DNA of 64,000 bases from positions 1 to 64,000 of the forward strand of contig JAEYTO010000041.1 in assembly GCA_023433925.1 (NCBI GenBank), given 5' to 3'. Position numbers and translations under genes: made by a program. A model generated the notes under the pieces. It searched no databases, had not been told where the DNA came from, and worked only from the letters and a program-made list of their open reading frames with translations. This DNA is from Pseudomonadota bacterium. Lineage in GTDB: Bacteria > Desulfobacterota > Desulfovibrionia > Desulfovibrionales > Desulfovibrionaceae. Positions 49,111-57,614 of the stretch are shown here, in pieces. How positions within the stretch are numbered: position 1 is the stretch's first letter; every line of letters starts with the position of its first letter.

Positions 49111-50328
49111 ATGCACAGGGTAGCAATCACAGGCATAGGCATCGTCTCCTGCCTTGGCCATGAGATCGATTCGGTGGCCCAGGCTCTGTACCGGGGCGCC
49201 TCCGGCATCACGGTGGACGAGGAGCGCGTGCGGCTGGGCTTCCGCAGTCCGCTAAGCGGGCGCATCCAGGACTTCGACCCCTCGGCGCGGCTGTCGCGCA
49301 AGCAGCTCAAGAGCATGCCCGACTTCGCGGCCTGGGCCCATGCCTCGGCCGTGGACGCACTGGAGATGTCCGGCCTCGCGCCCGAGGACCTGCGCAATCC
49401 CGAGTCAGGCCTCATCTTCGGCAACGACTCGACTTGCGTGGCCTGCGTGGAGCAGGTCGAGCAGCTCAAGGCCGGCGGCGAGACCGCGCGCATCGGCAGC
49501 GGGCACATCTTCCGGGCCATGAACTCCACGGTGACCATGAATCTGAACGTGCTCCTGGGCACGCGCGGGGCCTGCTGGACCATCAGCTCGGCCTGCTCCA
49601 GCGGCGGCCATGCCGTGGGCCAGGCCGCGGACCTCATCGCCCTGGGCCGCCAGGATCGCGTCATCTGCGGCGGCGCCCAGGAGATCTCCTGGCAGTCCAT
49701 ATGCAGCTTCGACGGCCTGGGCGCGTTCTCCACGCGCACGGACGCGCCGAGCAAAGCCAGCCGCCCCTTCGACGCCGGCCGGGACGGCCTTGTGCCTGGA
49801 GGCGGCGCGGCGGCCATCCTGCTGGAGCGCCGGGACCTGGCCGAGAAGCGCGGCGCGCGAATTTTGGGTGAGATCGTGGGCTACGGCTTCTCCTCGGACG
49901 GCGAGCACCTGTCCAAGCCGAGCGCCCACGGCCTGGGCACGTCCATGGCCATGGCCGTCAAGAACGCGGACCTCTCGCCGACGGACATCGACTACATCTG
50001 CGCCCACGCCACATCCACGCCCGCGGGCGACGCCGTGGAGGCCCAGGCCATCGCGGGCTTCTTCGGAGAGAAGACCCCGCCCGTATCCTCGCTCAAGTCC
50101 ATGACCGGTCATGAGCTGTGGATGTCCGGGGCCTCGCAGGTGGTCTACACGACCATCATGGCCATGAAGGGCTTCCTGGCTCCCAACGTGAACTTCGAGC
50201 GCGGCGACGAGCACACTTCCAGGCTAAACGTCATCACGACCCCTCTGGAGCGCGGACCGCGCCTGGCCCTGCTCAACTCCGCCGGCTTCGGCGGCACGAA
50301 CTCCAGCCTCGTGCTGCATTTCGGCTAA
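49111..50328 (+). CDS. Beta-ketoacyl-ACP synthase, active-site intact (KS1)
   Basis: A 405-aa FabB/FabF-type condensing enzyme. The nucleophile is in TISSACSSGGHAVGQA, and the two His are in ICAHATSTPAGD and SLKSMTGHELWMSGAS. RPFDAGRDGLVPGGGAA is the usual second block. It would extend an acyl chain on the cluster's ACP. It ends 14 bp before the FAD oxidoreductase, with CAGGACCACC as ribosome site between them. Confidence 0.9.
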   Translation: MHRVAITGIGIVSCLGHEIDSVAQALYRGASGITVDEERVRLGFRSPLSGRIQDFDPSARLSRKQLKSMPDFAAWAHASAVDALEMSGLAPEDLRNPESGLIFGNDSTCVACVEQVEQLKAGGETARIGSGHIFRAMNSTVTMNLNVLLGTRGACWTISSACSSGGHAVGQAADLIALGRQDRVICGGAQEISWQSICSFDGLGAFSTRTDAPSKASRPFDAGRDGLVPGGGAAAILLERRDLAEKRGARILGEIVGYGFSSDGEHLSKPSAHGLGTSMAMAVKNADLSPTDIDYICAHATSTPAGDAVEAQAIAGFFGEKTPPVSSLKSMTGHELWMSGASQVVYTTIMAMKGFLAPNVNFERGDEHTSRLNVITTPLERGPRLALLNSAGFGGTNSSLVLHFG

Positions 50329-50342
50329 AAAACAGGACCACC

Positions 50343-51830
50343 ATGCGCGCGGACTTCACGGTCATCGGCTCGGGCATGTCCGGGCTCACGGCGGCCCTGG
50401 TGCTTGCCAGGCACGGCCGCTCGGTCATCCTCGTCGAGCGCCATCGCAAGCCCGCGCCCATCCTGCGGGGCTTCAAGCGCCAGGACATCTATTTCGACAC
50501 GGGCTTCCACTATGCCGGCAGCCTGGGCGACGGCGAGATCCTGGACAGGTATTTCCGCTACCTGGGTCTGGCTCCATATCTGCGCAGGATTCCGCTCAAC
50601 CCGGAAGCCTTCGATGTCCTGCGCTACACCGAGCCCGCCTTCGATTTCGGATTTCCCTGCGGTCCCGAGCGGGTGCGGGAAGCCTTCGGGCGCGCCTTCC
50701 CGGCCGAGCGCGCCGGCATGGACCGCTTCCTCGACGCCGTGCGAGCGGCCTTCGACAGTTCCCCATACCTCAATCTGGGGCTCGCCTACGAACCCCGGCA
50801 CGCCTTTCCGGAGCTGGATAATGAAAGCCTGGGCGACGTGCTGCGCCGGCTCTTCTCCGACGAGACGTGCCGCAGCCTGCTTGGGGTGCACTGCCTGCTC
50901 CACGGCTCGGCGCCGGCTGAGGTGCCCTTCAATCTGCACGCCCGCGTGATCGGCTCCTATTTCGAGACGGTCTGCGCCCTGGAGGGCGGCGGCCGATCAC
51001 TGGTGGAGGCCTGCCTCGCGGAGCTGGAGAGCCTAGGCGTGCCCGTGCTCTGCGGCCGGGAGGCCGTGGCGCTGGAGGCCTCGGACGACGCGCTGACCGG
51101 CGTGCGCCTGGCCGACGGCGAGGTCATCTCCTGCGGCGGCTGCATCGCCACGCTCCATCCGGGCAACCTAGTGTCCATGCTGCCCCAAGGGATTTTCCGC
51201 CAGAGCTACCTGCGCAGGCTGACGGAGCTGGAGGAGACGCCCTCGGCGTACATGCTCTTCGGCCGGCTGGACAACCCGCCCAAGGCGCTCCTCGACCGCA
51301 ACTTCTTCATCCTGCCCAGGCAGGACATCGACAGCTACTTTCGGGCTGAGACGCCCCTGGAGGAGCGGCCCCTCTACATATCCGCCTCGCACGGCGGAGG
51401 CTCGGAGACTGGCCGGACCGGCGTGATCATCATCTCTCGCGCCTTCCCGCGCGAGGTGCAGGCCTGGAAGGACTCGCGGCTGGGCTCCAGGCCGCGGGAG
51501 TACGTGGAATTCAAGCGCGAGGCCATGGCGCGCATCCAGGATTTGGCCGAGCGGCACTGCCCCGAGCTGTCCGGCCTGACCCTGCTGGAAGGCGCCACCC
51601 CGCTGACCTTCCGCGACTATGAGAACACGCCCATGGGCGGCCTCTACGGGGCCAAGCACAAGGTGAGGCAGAGCAACCCCCTGCCGCGCACCAAACTCAA
51701 GGGCCTGTACCTGGCCGGCCAGTCCATCGTCGCCCCAGGCGTGCTCGGCGCGCTCATCTCCGCGGTTGTGGCTTGCGGCAACGTGCTGGGGGCCGAGAAC
51801 ATCCTGCAAGGACTACGCGAATGCGCCTGA
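50343..51830 (+). CDS. CrtI/retinol-saturase-like FAD-dependent oxidoreductase
   Basis: A 495-aa flavoprotein. The dinucleotide-binding motif is TVIGSGMSGLTAALVLARHG with an acidic end in VERHRKPAP. The long middle (for example ILRGFKRQDIYFDTGFHYAG) and the C-terminal block LKGLYLAGQSIVAPGVLGAL match the phytoene-desaturase/retinol-saturase group, which introduce or saturate double bonds in hydrophobic chains. This group is not part of the standard aryl-polyene gene set. Its C-terminus overlaps the next ketosynthase by 10 nt, so it is made in step with it. The substrate may be an ACP-bound chain, which is inference. Confidence 0.82.
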   Translation: MRADFTVIGSGMSGLTAALVLARHGRSVILVERHRKPAPILRGFKRQDIYFDTGFHYAGSLGDGEILDRYFRYLGLAPYLRRIPLNPEAFDVLRYTEPAFDFGFPCGPERVREAFGRAFPAERAGMDRFLDAVRAAFDSSPYLNLGLAYEPRHAFPELDNESLGDVLRRLFSDETCRSLLGVHCLLHGSAPAEVPFNLHARVIGSYFETVCALEGGGRSLVEACLAELESLGVPVLCGREAVALEASDDALTGVRLADGEVISCGGCIATLHPGNLVSMLPQGIFRQSYLRRLTELEETPSAYMLFGRLDNPPKALLDRNFFILPRQDIDSYFRAETPLEERPLYISASHGGGSETGRTGVIIISRAFPREVQAWKDSRLGSRPREYVEFKREAMARIQDLAERHCPELSGLTLLEGATPLTFRDYENTPMGGLYGAKHKVRQSNPLPRTKLKGLYLAGQSIVAPGVLGALISAVVACGNVLGAENILQGLRECA

Positions 51831-53053
51831 ACCGAGTCGTCGTCACGGGCGTCGGCGCCGTGAGCCCCCTGGGCTTTGGCGCGGACGAGCTCATGAAAGG
51901 CCTCATCCAGGGCCGCAGCGGCATCTCCCGCGTGGAGACGCTGCGCCAGGTCCAGGGCTTGCGCTGCCTGGTCGCCGGCCTGGCGCCCGAGGCGGAGCCC
52001 AAGCTCATCGACCGCAAGTTCCGGCGCTCCATGTCGCCCATGTCGATCTACGCCACCCAGGCCTGCCGCGAGGCCCTGGCGCAGGCCGGCGTGATCGAGG
52101 AAACCCTGGCCGGCGGCCGCCTGGGCGTGTGCATCGGCTCGACCATCGGCAGCCCCCACACCTATGAGGAGTTCTTCGCGGACTACCTCAAGGACTTCTC
52201 CCTGGAACGGGTCAAGTCGACCATGTTCTTCAAGATCATGGGCCATAGCTGCGCGGCCAACGTGGCCCAGATCCTGGGTGTCAAGGGCCGGGTCATGGCC
52301 CCGTCCGCGGCCTGCGCCACCGGCGTGCAGACCGTGGGCCTGGGCGCCGAGACCATCGCCCTGGGCAAGCAGGACATGATGCTCTGCGGCGGCGCCGACG
52401 AACTGCACCCGCTCACCGTGGCCACCTTCGACATCATCAACGCGGCCTCCACACGCTACAACGACCGGCCGGCGAGCACGCCCAGGCCCTTCGATCAGGA
52501 CCGCGACGGCACGGTCTGCTCCGAAGGTTGCGGCATCCTGCTCCTGGAATCCCTGGACTCGGCCAGACGGCGCGGGGCGCGCATCCTGGGCGAGATCGCG
52601 GGCTTCGCCGCCACCTCGGACCCGACGAACATCTCCAATCCCGATCCCAAGGCCATCGCGGCCTGCATGCGCGCGGCCCTGGACGACGCCGGCATCGAGC
52701 CCGGCAAGGTGGACTACGTCAATGCCCACGCCACGGCCACGGAGCTTGGCGACATCGCCGAGAGCGCGGCAGTGCACGAGCTGTTCGGCCAGCGGCCCAT
52801 GGTCAGCAGCCTCAAGGGCAATCTGGGCCACTCCCTGGCCGCCAGCGGCGCCATCGAGCTCATCGCCACCCTGGGCATGCTGGAACGCAACTTGCTTTTG
52901 CCTACTCTGAACCTGGATACCATCGATCCGCGCTGCGCGCCGGTCAGCTTCCTGCGGGAACCGGTCAATGCCCCGGCCGAAATCGCAGTGAAGAACAACT
53001 TTGCCCTTGGGGGCGTCAACGCATCGCTCATCGTGAGGAGATTCCATGACTGA
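51821..53053 (+). CDS. Beta-ketoacyl-ACP synthase, active-site intact (KS2)
   Basis: A 410-aa FabF-type enzyme. The nucleophile is in APSAACATGVQTVGLG, and the His residues in VNAHATATELGD and SLKGNLGHSLAASGAIEL. RPFDQDRDGTVCSEGCGIL is the second family block. It begins inside the preceding gene and overlaps the ACP by 8 nt, which suggests a tight KS-ACP unit. It is clearly different from KS1, so the two likely act at different chain lengths or steps. Confidence 0.9.
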   Translation: MRLNRVVVTGVGAVSPLGFGADELMKGLIQGRSGISRVETLRQVQGLRCLVAGLAPEAEPKLIDRKFRRSMSPMSIYATQACREALAQAGVIEETLAGGRLGVCIGSTIGSPHTYEEFFADYLKDFSLERVKSTMFFKIMGHSCAANVAQILGVKGRVMAPSAACATGVQTVGLGAETIALGKQDMMLCGGADELHPLTVATFDIINAASTRYNDRPASTPRPFDQDRDGTVCSEGCGILLLESLDSARRRGARILGEIAGFAATSDPTNISNPDPKAIAACMRAALDDAGIEPGKVDYVNAHATATELGDIAESAAVHELFGQRPMVSSLKGNLGHSLAASGAIELIATLGMLERNLLLPTLNLDTIDPRCAPVSFLREPVNAPAEIAVKNNFALGGVNASLIVRRFHD

Positions 53054-53303
53054 CCGCGAAGTCATCGACATTGTCAACAAGGCCTTGGCCGAGGAGTTCG
53101 AGCTGGACGAGGCCGACATGAAGCCCGAGGCCACCCTCTACGAGGATCTGGAGCTGGACAGCCTGGACGCCGTGGACATGGTCATCGTCCTGGAGAACGC
53201 CTTCGGCTGCAAGTTGCGCGACGAGGAGGCCATCCGCTCCATCCGCACCCTGGACGACCTGTACAAATTCATCCTCAAAAAGAAGGCGGCCATGACGGCC
53301 TGA
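53046..53303 (+). CDS. Acyl carrier protein
   Basis: An 85-aa carrier. The phosphopantetheine serine, Ser39, is in LELDSLDAVDMVIVLEN, and the protein is acidic with helices typical of ACPs. It is the only ACP seen in the cluster. Expected to be primed by a phosphopantetheinyl transferase encoded elsewhere. The stop is followed by a 77-bp gap before the acyltransferase. Confidence 0.92.
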   Translation: MTDREVIDIVNKALAEEFELDEADMKPEATLYEDLELDSLDAVDMVIVLENAFGCKLRDEEAIRSIRTLDDLYKFILKKKAAMTA

Positions 53304-53380
53304 GCCCTCTTCCGCCGCACCTGGCCGACGGCTTGTTGGCTTCGGAGCGGCGGCCGAGGCGCCTTCACTGGATTTTTGAC

Positions 53381-54172
53381 ATGCCCCGCCCGCTCACCCT
53401 GCGCACGGCGCTCATGAACGCCTGGATGTACCCCGGTCTCCTCTTGCTGACCGCGTGCTCCATTGCGCTCTTCGTCGTTCTCCACCCGCTCTGCCGCCTG
53501 CGCGGCTTGAGCCGGGGCCAGAGCGTGCGCCTGCTCATCTGGGTCTACGGCAGGGCCTGGATGCTTCTTACGCGGCCCTTCGCGAGCTTCAGGCGCGAAG
53601 GCTTCGAGCACCTGGCCGCGCAACGGCCGGCGATCCTCGTGTGCAATCACCTGTCCTTTTTCGACATCTACTGCATGGGCGGCCTGCCCTGCTGGGACGT
53701 CGTCTTCACCGTGCGGGCTTGGCCGTTCAGGATGTTCTGGTACGCGCCGTTCATGCGCATGGCCGAATACGTGGACATGGAGACCGACGGCATTGACGCC
53801 GGGCTCGCGCGTTGCAGGGCCCAACTCGCCAAGGGCGCCACGGTGCTCTTCTTCCCCGAGGGGCATCGCAGCCGCGATGGCGGGCTGCAGCGTTTCCATT
53901 CCGGGGCCTTCCGCTTGTCCCGGGAGACCGGCGTGCCCATCGTGCCCCTGTGCCTGACCGGCACGGACGATCTCCTGCCCGCCGGCTCCCTGCGCATGGC
54001 TCCCGCGCGCATCAGGATGCGCGCGCTCGCGCCCGTGCGCCCGGAGCGCTTTCCGGGCGAATCCGGCCACATGACCATGCGCAAGGAAGTCAGGCGGCGC
54101 ATGGCCGCCGAGTTGGAGGCCATGCGCCGAGGCGAACCCCGCGTGACGAAGGAGGAGCTGGCATGTTCGTGA
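53381..54172 (+). CDS. Lysophospholipid/1-acylglycerol-3-phosphate acyltransferase-family protein
   Basis: A 263-aa membrane-associated acyltransferase. The catalytic HX4D motif is in VCNHLSFFDIYC, and the acceptor block in LFFPEGHRSRDGGLQRFHSG. One hydrophobic helix at residues 18-38 would anchor it in the inner membrane. In aryl-polyene clusters a protein of this type is thought to attach the acyl product to a lipid or sugar. The ATG of MPRPLTLRTAL has only a weak ribosome site; a TTG 48 nt upstream is possible. Confidence 0.82.
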   Translation: MPRPLTLRTALMNAWMYPGLLLLTACSIALFVVLHPLCRLRGLSRGQSVRLLIWVYGRAWMLLTRPFASFRREGFEHLAAQRPAILVCNHLSFFDIYCMGGLPCWDVVFTVRAWPFRMFWYAPFMRMAEYVDMETDGIDAGLARCRAQLAKGATVLFFPEGHRSRDGGLQRFHSGAFRLSRETGVPIVPLCLTGTDDLLPAGSLRMAPARIRMRALAPVRPERFPGESGHMTMRKEVRRRMAAELEAMRRGEPRVTKEELACS

Positions 54173-55476
54173 CCCCGCAACGCGTGGATCTGGAGTTCGG
54201 CGACTGGTCGAGCATGGAGGCGGTCCGGGACGGCCTGATCCGCAGGCACGTGGCCCATGCGTCCGAGCGCTCGCCATTCTACCGGCGCCTGTTCGCCGAG
54301 CGCGGCATGGACCCTCGGGACGTGCGCACGGCCGCCGACCTCTCCGCGCTGCCCTTCACGCGCAAGGAGGACCTGGCCGCGCACGGTCCGGATTTCCTGT
54401 GCGTGGCGCGTTCCAAGGTGGTGGACTTCTGCCTGACCTCGGGCACCACGGCCAAGCCCGTGGTGTTCATGCAGACCGCGTCCGACCTGAGCCGGCTGGG
54501 CTATAACGAGGAGGTCTCCTTCCGCGCCGCGGGCGTGACCGAGAACGACACGGCGCTCATCGCCGCGGCCCTGGACCGCTGTTTCATGGCCGGCCTGGCC
54601 TATTTCCTGGGCCTGACCAGGCTGGGCGCCACGACGATTCGCGCCGGATCCAGCAGCGTGCCCGTGGTGGCCGAGCTGGTGCGCAATTATTCGCCAACGG
54701 TCCTGGTCGGCGTGCCGACGCTGCTCCTGGCCATCGCCGAGCGGCTGGCGAACGAGGGCTTCGAGCCGGCCAGGGCAGGCGTGAAACGGCTCGTGTGCAT
54801 CGGCGAGCCCTTGCGCAAGCCCGACTTCTCGCTCGCCCCCCTGGGCAGACGGCTCAAGGATCTGTGGCAAGCCGAGCTGTACTCGACCTATTCGAGCACC
54901 GAGCTGGCCACGACCTTCAGCGAGTGCGAAAAGGGGCTGGGCGGCCACGCCCACCCGGATCTCGTGCACGTGGAGATCGTGGACGAAGAGGGAAACCCCG
55001 TCAGGCCGGGCCAGCCGGGAGAAGTCGTGGTCACGCCGCTCCAGGTGGAGGGCATGCCGCTTCTGCGCTATCGCACGGGCGACATCGCCACGCTGTACGA
55101 CGAGCCCTGCCCCTGCGGCCGCAACTCTCCGCGCCTGGGGCCCATCCTGGGCCGCAAGAGCCAAGTGCTCAAGTACAAGGGCACCACGGTCTTCCCTCCG
55201 GCCATCTTCGCCGTGCTCCAGGAGATGCACGAGATACGCGGCTACTACCTCGAGGTCACGGACCGCTTCCAGCTCTCGGACCAGATCAGGGTCGTGGTGG
55301 GCGTGGACGGCGGCGGGCTCACCCCGCGCGCCGTGGCCGACAGGATCGCCTCCAGCGTGCGCGTCAGGCCCGAGGTCGTCTTCGACACGCCCGAGAACGT
55401 GGCCCGCAGGATCAACCAAACGGGCAAGCGCAAGGCAGTAACCTTCTTCGACCTCCGGGAGGCCTCCCGTGACTGA
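54163..55476 (+). CDS. PaaK-like AMP-dependent acid-CoA/ACP ligase
   Basis: A 437-aa ANL-superfamily enzyme closest in style to phenylacetate-CoA ligase. The adenylation loop is FCLTSGTTAKPVVFM (Ala replaces the common Gly in the TTGKP form). Further blocks are YSTYSSTELATTF, RYRTGDIATLYDEPCPCGRN with the CxCG turn of PaaK-type ligases, and the C-terminal lysine region RINQTGKRKAV. The family preference for aromatic acids suggests an aromatic starter. The ATG overlaps the acyltransferase by 10 nt and has AAGGAGGAGCTGGC in front. Confidence 0.83.
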   Translation: MFVTPQRVDLEFGDWSSMEAVRDGLIRRHVAHASERSPFYRRLFAERGMDPRDVRTAADLSALPFTRKEDLAAHGPDFLCVARSKVVDFCLTSGTTAKPVVFMQTASDLSRLGYNEEVSFRAAGVTENDTALIAAALDRCFMAGLAYFLGLTRLGATTIRAGSSSVPVVAELVRNYSPTVLVGVPTLLLAIAERLANEGFEPARAGVKRLVCIGEPLRKPDFSLAPLGRRLKDLWQAELYSTYSSTELATTFSECEKGLGGHAHPDLVHVEIVDEEGNPVRPGQPGEVVVTPLQVEGMPLLRYRTGDIATLYDEPCPCGRNSPRLGPILGRKSQVLKYKGTTVFPPAIFAVLQEMHEIRGYYLEVTDRFQLSDQIRVVVGVDGGGLTPRAVADRIASSVRVRPEVVFDTPENVARRINQTGKRKAVTFFDLREASRD

Positions 55477-56530
55477 ATGCGTCCGTGAACGGAAGCTCTG
55501 GGGCTCCAACTTCAGCCCCGAGGACATCGCCGAGGCCCGCGACCGTTGCGGGCTGCTGACCATGGAGCTGGAGCTTAGCAGGGAGTGCAACCTGCGCTGC
55601 ATCTACTGCTACTCCGAGGCCGGCGAGCCCCTCCAGAAAGAGCTGAAGCCCGCCGAGATATACGGCGTCGTGGACCAGGCCATCGCCCTGGGCGCCCGGC
55701 GCATCATCGTGCTCGGCGGCGGCGAGCCGCTGGTCTATCCCGGCGTCATGGACATCGTGCGCTACCTGCACAGACGGGGCGTGGGCATCGACCTGTTCAC
55801 CAACGGCACGCTCATCACCGCCGACATGGCCCGCGAATTCCGCGACATGGGCGTGCACCCGGTCATCAAGATGAACAGCCTGCGCGAGGACGTGCAGGAC
55901 CTGCTCGCCGGCCGCAAGGGCGCGGCCAGGGAGATACGCCGCGGCTTCCAGCACCTCGTGGACGCCGGTTATCCCGCCGAGGGGCTGCCCATGGGCGTGC
56001 AGAGCGTCGTCTGCCGCCAGAACCTGGCCGAGCTGCAGGAGATGTGGGCCTGGATTCGCGAGCGCGGCATGACCCCGTATTTCGAGATGATCACCCTCCA
56101 GGGCCGGGCCCGCAAGCACCCCGAGCTCGAAGTCGCGCCCGCCGAATTGCGCGCCGCCTTCGAGGAGCTTTCGCGCCTGGACCGCGAGCGCTTCGGCTTC
56201 GAGTGGGAGCCCCAGCCGCCCGTGGCCGGCCTGCGCTGCAACCGGCACAGCTACACGTGCACGGTGACAGTGCTCGGGGACGTCATTCCCTGCCCGGGCG
56301 TGGACATCCCGGTGGGCAACATCCGCAAGCAGCCCCTGGCCGACATTCTCAAGGGCAGCGAGGTCATCCACAAGCTGCGCCACATCCGCGAGCACATCAA
56401 GGGCGCCTGCCGCGAGTGCGAGCACAACGACACCTGCTACGGCTGCCGGGGCATGGCCTACCAGGCCACGGGCGACTACCTGGCCGCCGACCCCCTGTGC
56501 TGGCGCGCGAGCCAGAGAGGCAAGTCGTGA
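55469..56530 (+). CDS. Radical SAM enzyme with SPASM domain
   Basis: A 353-aa radical SAM protein. The CX3CX2C cluster site is CNLRCIYCYSE (Cys40, 44, 47), followed by LGGGEPLVYPG for SAM binding. The C-terminal SPASM-type Cys group is CNRHSYTC, IPCPGVDIP and CRECEHNDTCYGCRG, enough for auxiliary 4Fe-4S clusters. The GTG start overlaps the AMP-ligase stop and has GGGAGGCCTCCC in front. Tight coupling to ligase and dehydratase genes suggests action on the same pathway, but the substrate (lipid chain or peptide/carrier) is unknown. Confidence 0.85.
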   Translation: MTECVRERKLWGSNFSPEDIAEARDRCGLLTMELELSRECNLRCIYCYSEAGEPLQKELKPAEIYGVVDQAIALGARRIIVLGGGEPLVYPGVMDIVRYLHRRGVGIDLFTNGTLITADMAREFRDMGVHPVIKMNSLREDVQDLLAGRKGAAREIRRGFQHLVDAGYPAEGLPMGVQSVVCRQNLAELQEMWAWIRERGMTPYFEMITLQGRARKHPELEVAPAELRAAFEELSRLDRERFGFEWEPQPPVAGLRCNRHSYTCTVTVLGDVIPCPGVDIPVGNIRKQPLADILKGSEVIHKLRHIREHIKGACRECEHNDTCYGCRGMAYQATGDYLAADPLCWRASQRGKS

Positions 56531-56997
56531 CGCTCCTTCCATCCGCCAAGCTGCCCGCCCTGCCCGTGGCCGCCGAGAGCCTCGTGCCCCATCGCGGCCC
56601 CATGCTGCTCATCGACCGCCTCGTGTCCTGCACGGGAGTGGGAGGCACGGTGGAGGCCCGCGTGAAGGCCGACAACCCCTTCCTTGGCCCGTCCGGCGAG
56701 CTGGAGCCCCTGGCGGCCGTGGAACTGCTGGCCCAGGCCTTCGCCGCCTGCAAGGGCTACGCGGACCTGGCCGACGGATCAGGACCGGGCAAGGGCTTCC
56801 TGGTGGGCGCGCGCAAGGTCGTGACCCATGACGTCGCCCGCGTGGGCGACGTGCTCCAGGTGAACGTGGCGGCCAAGGGCGAATTCGACGGCTTCGCCGT
56901 GGTCGAGGGCGAGGTCCGCCACGATGGCCGGCTCGTGGCCACGGGCAGCCTCAAGCTGTGGGTGCCGCGCGAGGGCCGGGCCGGGGAGGAGTGTTAG
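56527..56997 (+). CDS. Hot-dog-fold 3-hydroxyacyl-ACP dehydratase (ApeI/FabZ-like), first
   Basis: A 156-aa hot-dog protein. AESLVPHRGPMLLIDRLVSC is the opening typical of dehydratases in aryl-polyene and related clusters, with the His in the PHRGPML motif near residue 23. ELEPLAAVELLAQAFAACKGY contains the acidic residue of the long helix. A GTG start overlaps the radical SAM stop and is supported by AGAGAGGCAAGTC. It would dehydrate 3-hydroxyacyl-ACP made by FabG. Confidence 0.8.
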   Translation: MTLLPSAKLPALPVAAESLVPHRGPMLLIDRLVSCTGVGGTVEARVKADNPFLGPSGELEPLAAVELLAQAFAACKGYADLADGSGPGKGFLVGARKVVTHDVARVGDVLQVNVAAKGEFDGFAVVEGEVRHDGRLVATGSLKLWVPREGRAGEEC

Positions 56998-57609
56998 ATG
57001 CGTGCCATCGTGCTGGCCATGGCCATGCTCCTGTTATGGGCCGCGCCTGCCGCCGCCTTGGACGACCAGGCCGTGCTTGACGGCCTGGGCAAGGCCGCAC
57101 GGTCCATCCACAGCGTGTCCGCCGACTTCGTGCAGCGCAAGAAGCTGGAGATGTTCAACGAGGTCATGATCTCCAAGGGCCGGCTGGCCCTGGCCAAGCC
57201 CGACCGGCTGCGCTGGGAGTACACCGAGCCCGTGGCCTCGGGCTTCGCCGTCAAGGGCGGCCAGGGCCGGCGCTGGAACGCCATGATCGGCCGCATGAAC
57301 AATTTCGACATCCGCCAGGACCCGGTCATGCAGGTCATCGTGGACCAGCTCATGGCCTGGACCAACGCCGACCTGGAGCGCATGGGCCGCGACTTCTCCA
57401 TCGAGGTGGCCGGCGCCGAGCCCCCGCTGCTCGTGCTCAGGCCCCGCGTGCCCGCCGTGGGCGGCTATATCGAGAGCATCAGCATCCGCTACGCTTCGGA
57501 CATGCGCTCCATCGAGCGCGTGGAGGTCCTGGAGCCGGGCGGCGACTCCACGCTCATCGAATTCAGCCACGTGCGCATCGACGCCCAACTGCCCGAGGAG
57601 CTGTTCTAA
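56998..57609 (+). CDS. LolA-like outer-membrane lipoprotein carrier
   Basis: A 203-aa periplasmic protein. The signal peptide (cleavage near ALWAAPAAA-LDD) is followed by LolA features: QAVLDGLGKAARSIHSVSAD, FVQRKKLEMFNE and PDRLRWEYTEPV. LolA-type carriers in aryl-polyene clusters take lipid from the inner-membrane exporter to the outer membrane. The ATG directly follows the preceding stop. The MMPL exporter follows after 5 bp. Confidence 0.85.
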   Translation: MRAIVLAMAMLLLWAAPAAALDDQAVLDGLGKAARSIHSVSADFVQRKKLEMFNEVMISKGRLALAKPDRLRWEYTEPVASGFAVKGGQGRRWNAMIGRMNNFDIRQDPVMQVIVDQLMAWTNADLERMGRDFSIEVAGAEPPLLVLRPRVPAVGGYIESISIRYASDMRSIERVEVLEPGGDSTLIEFSHVRIDAQLPEELF

Positions 57610-57614
57610 CCGGC

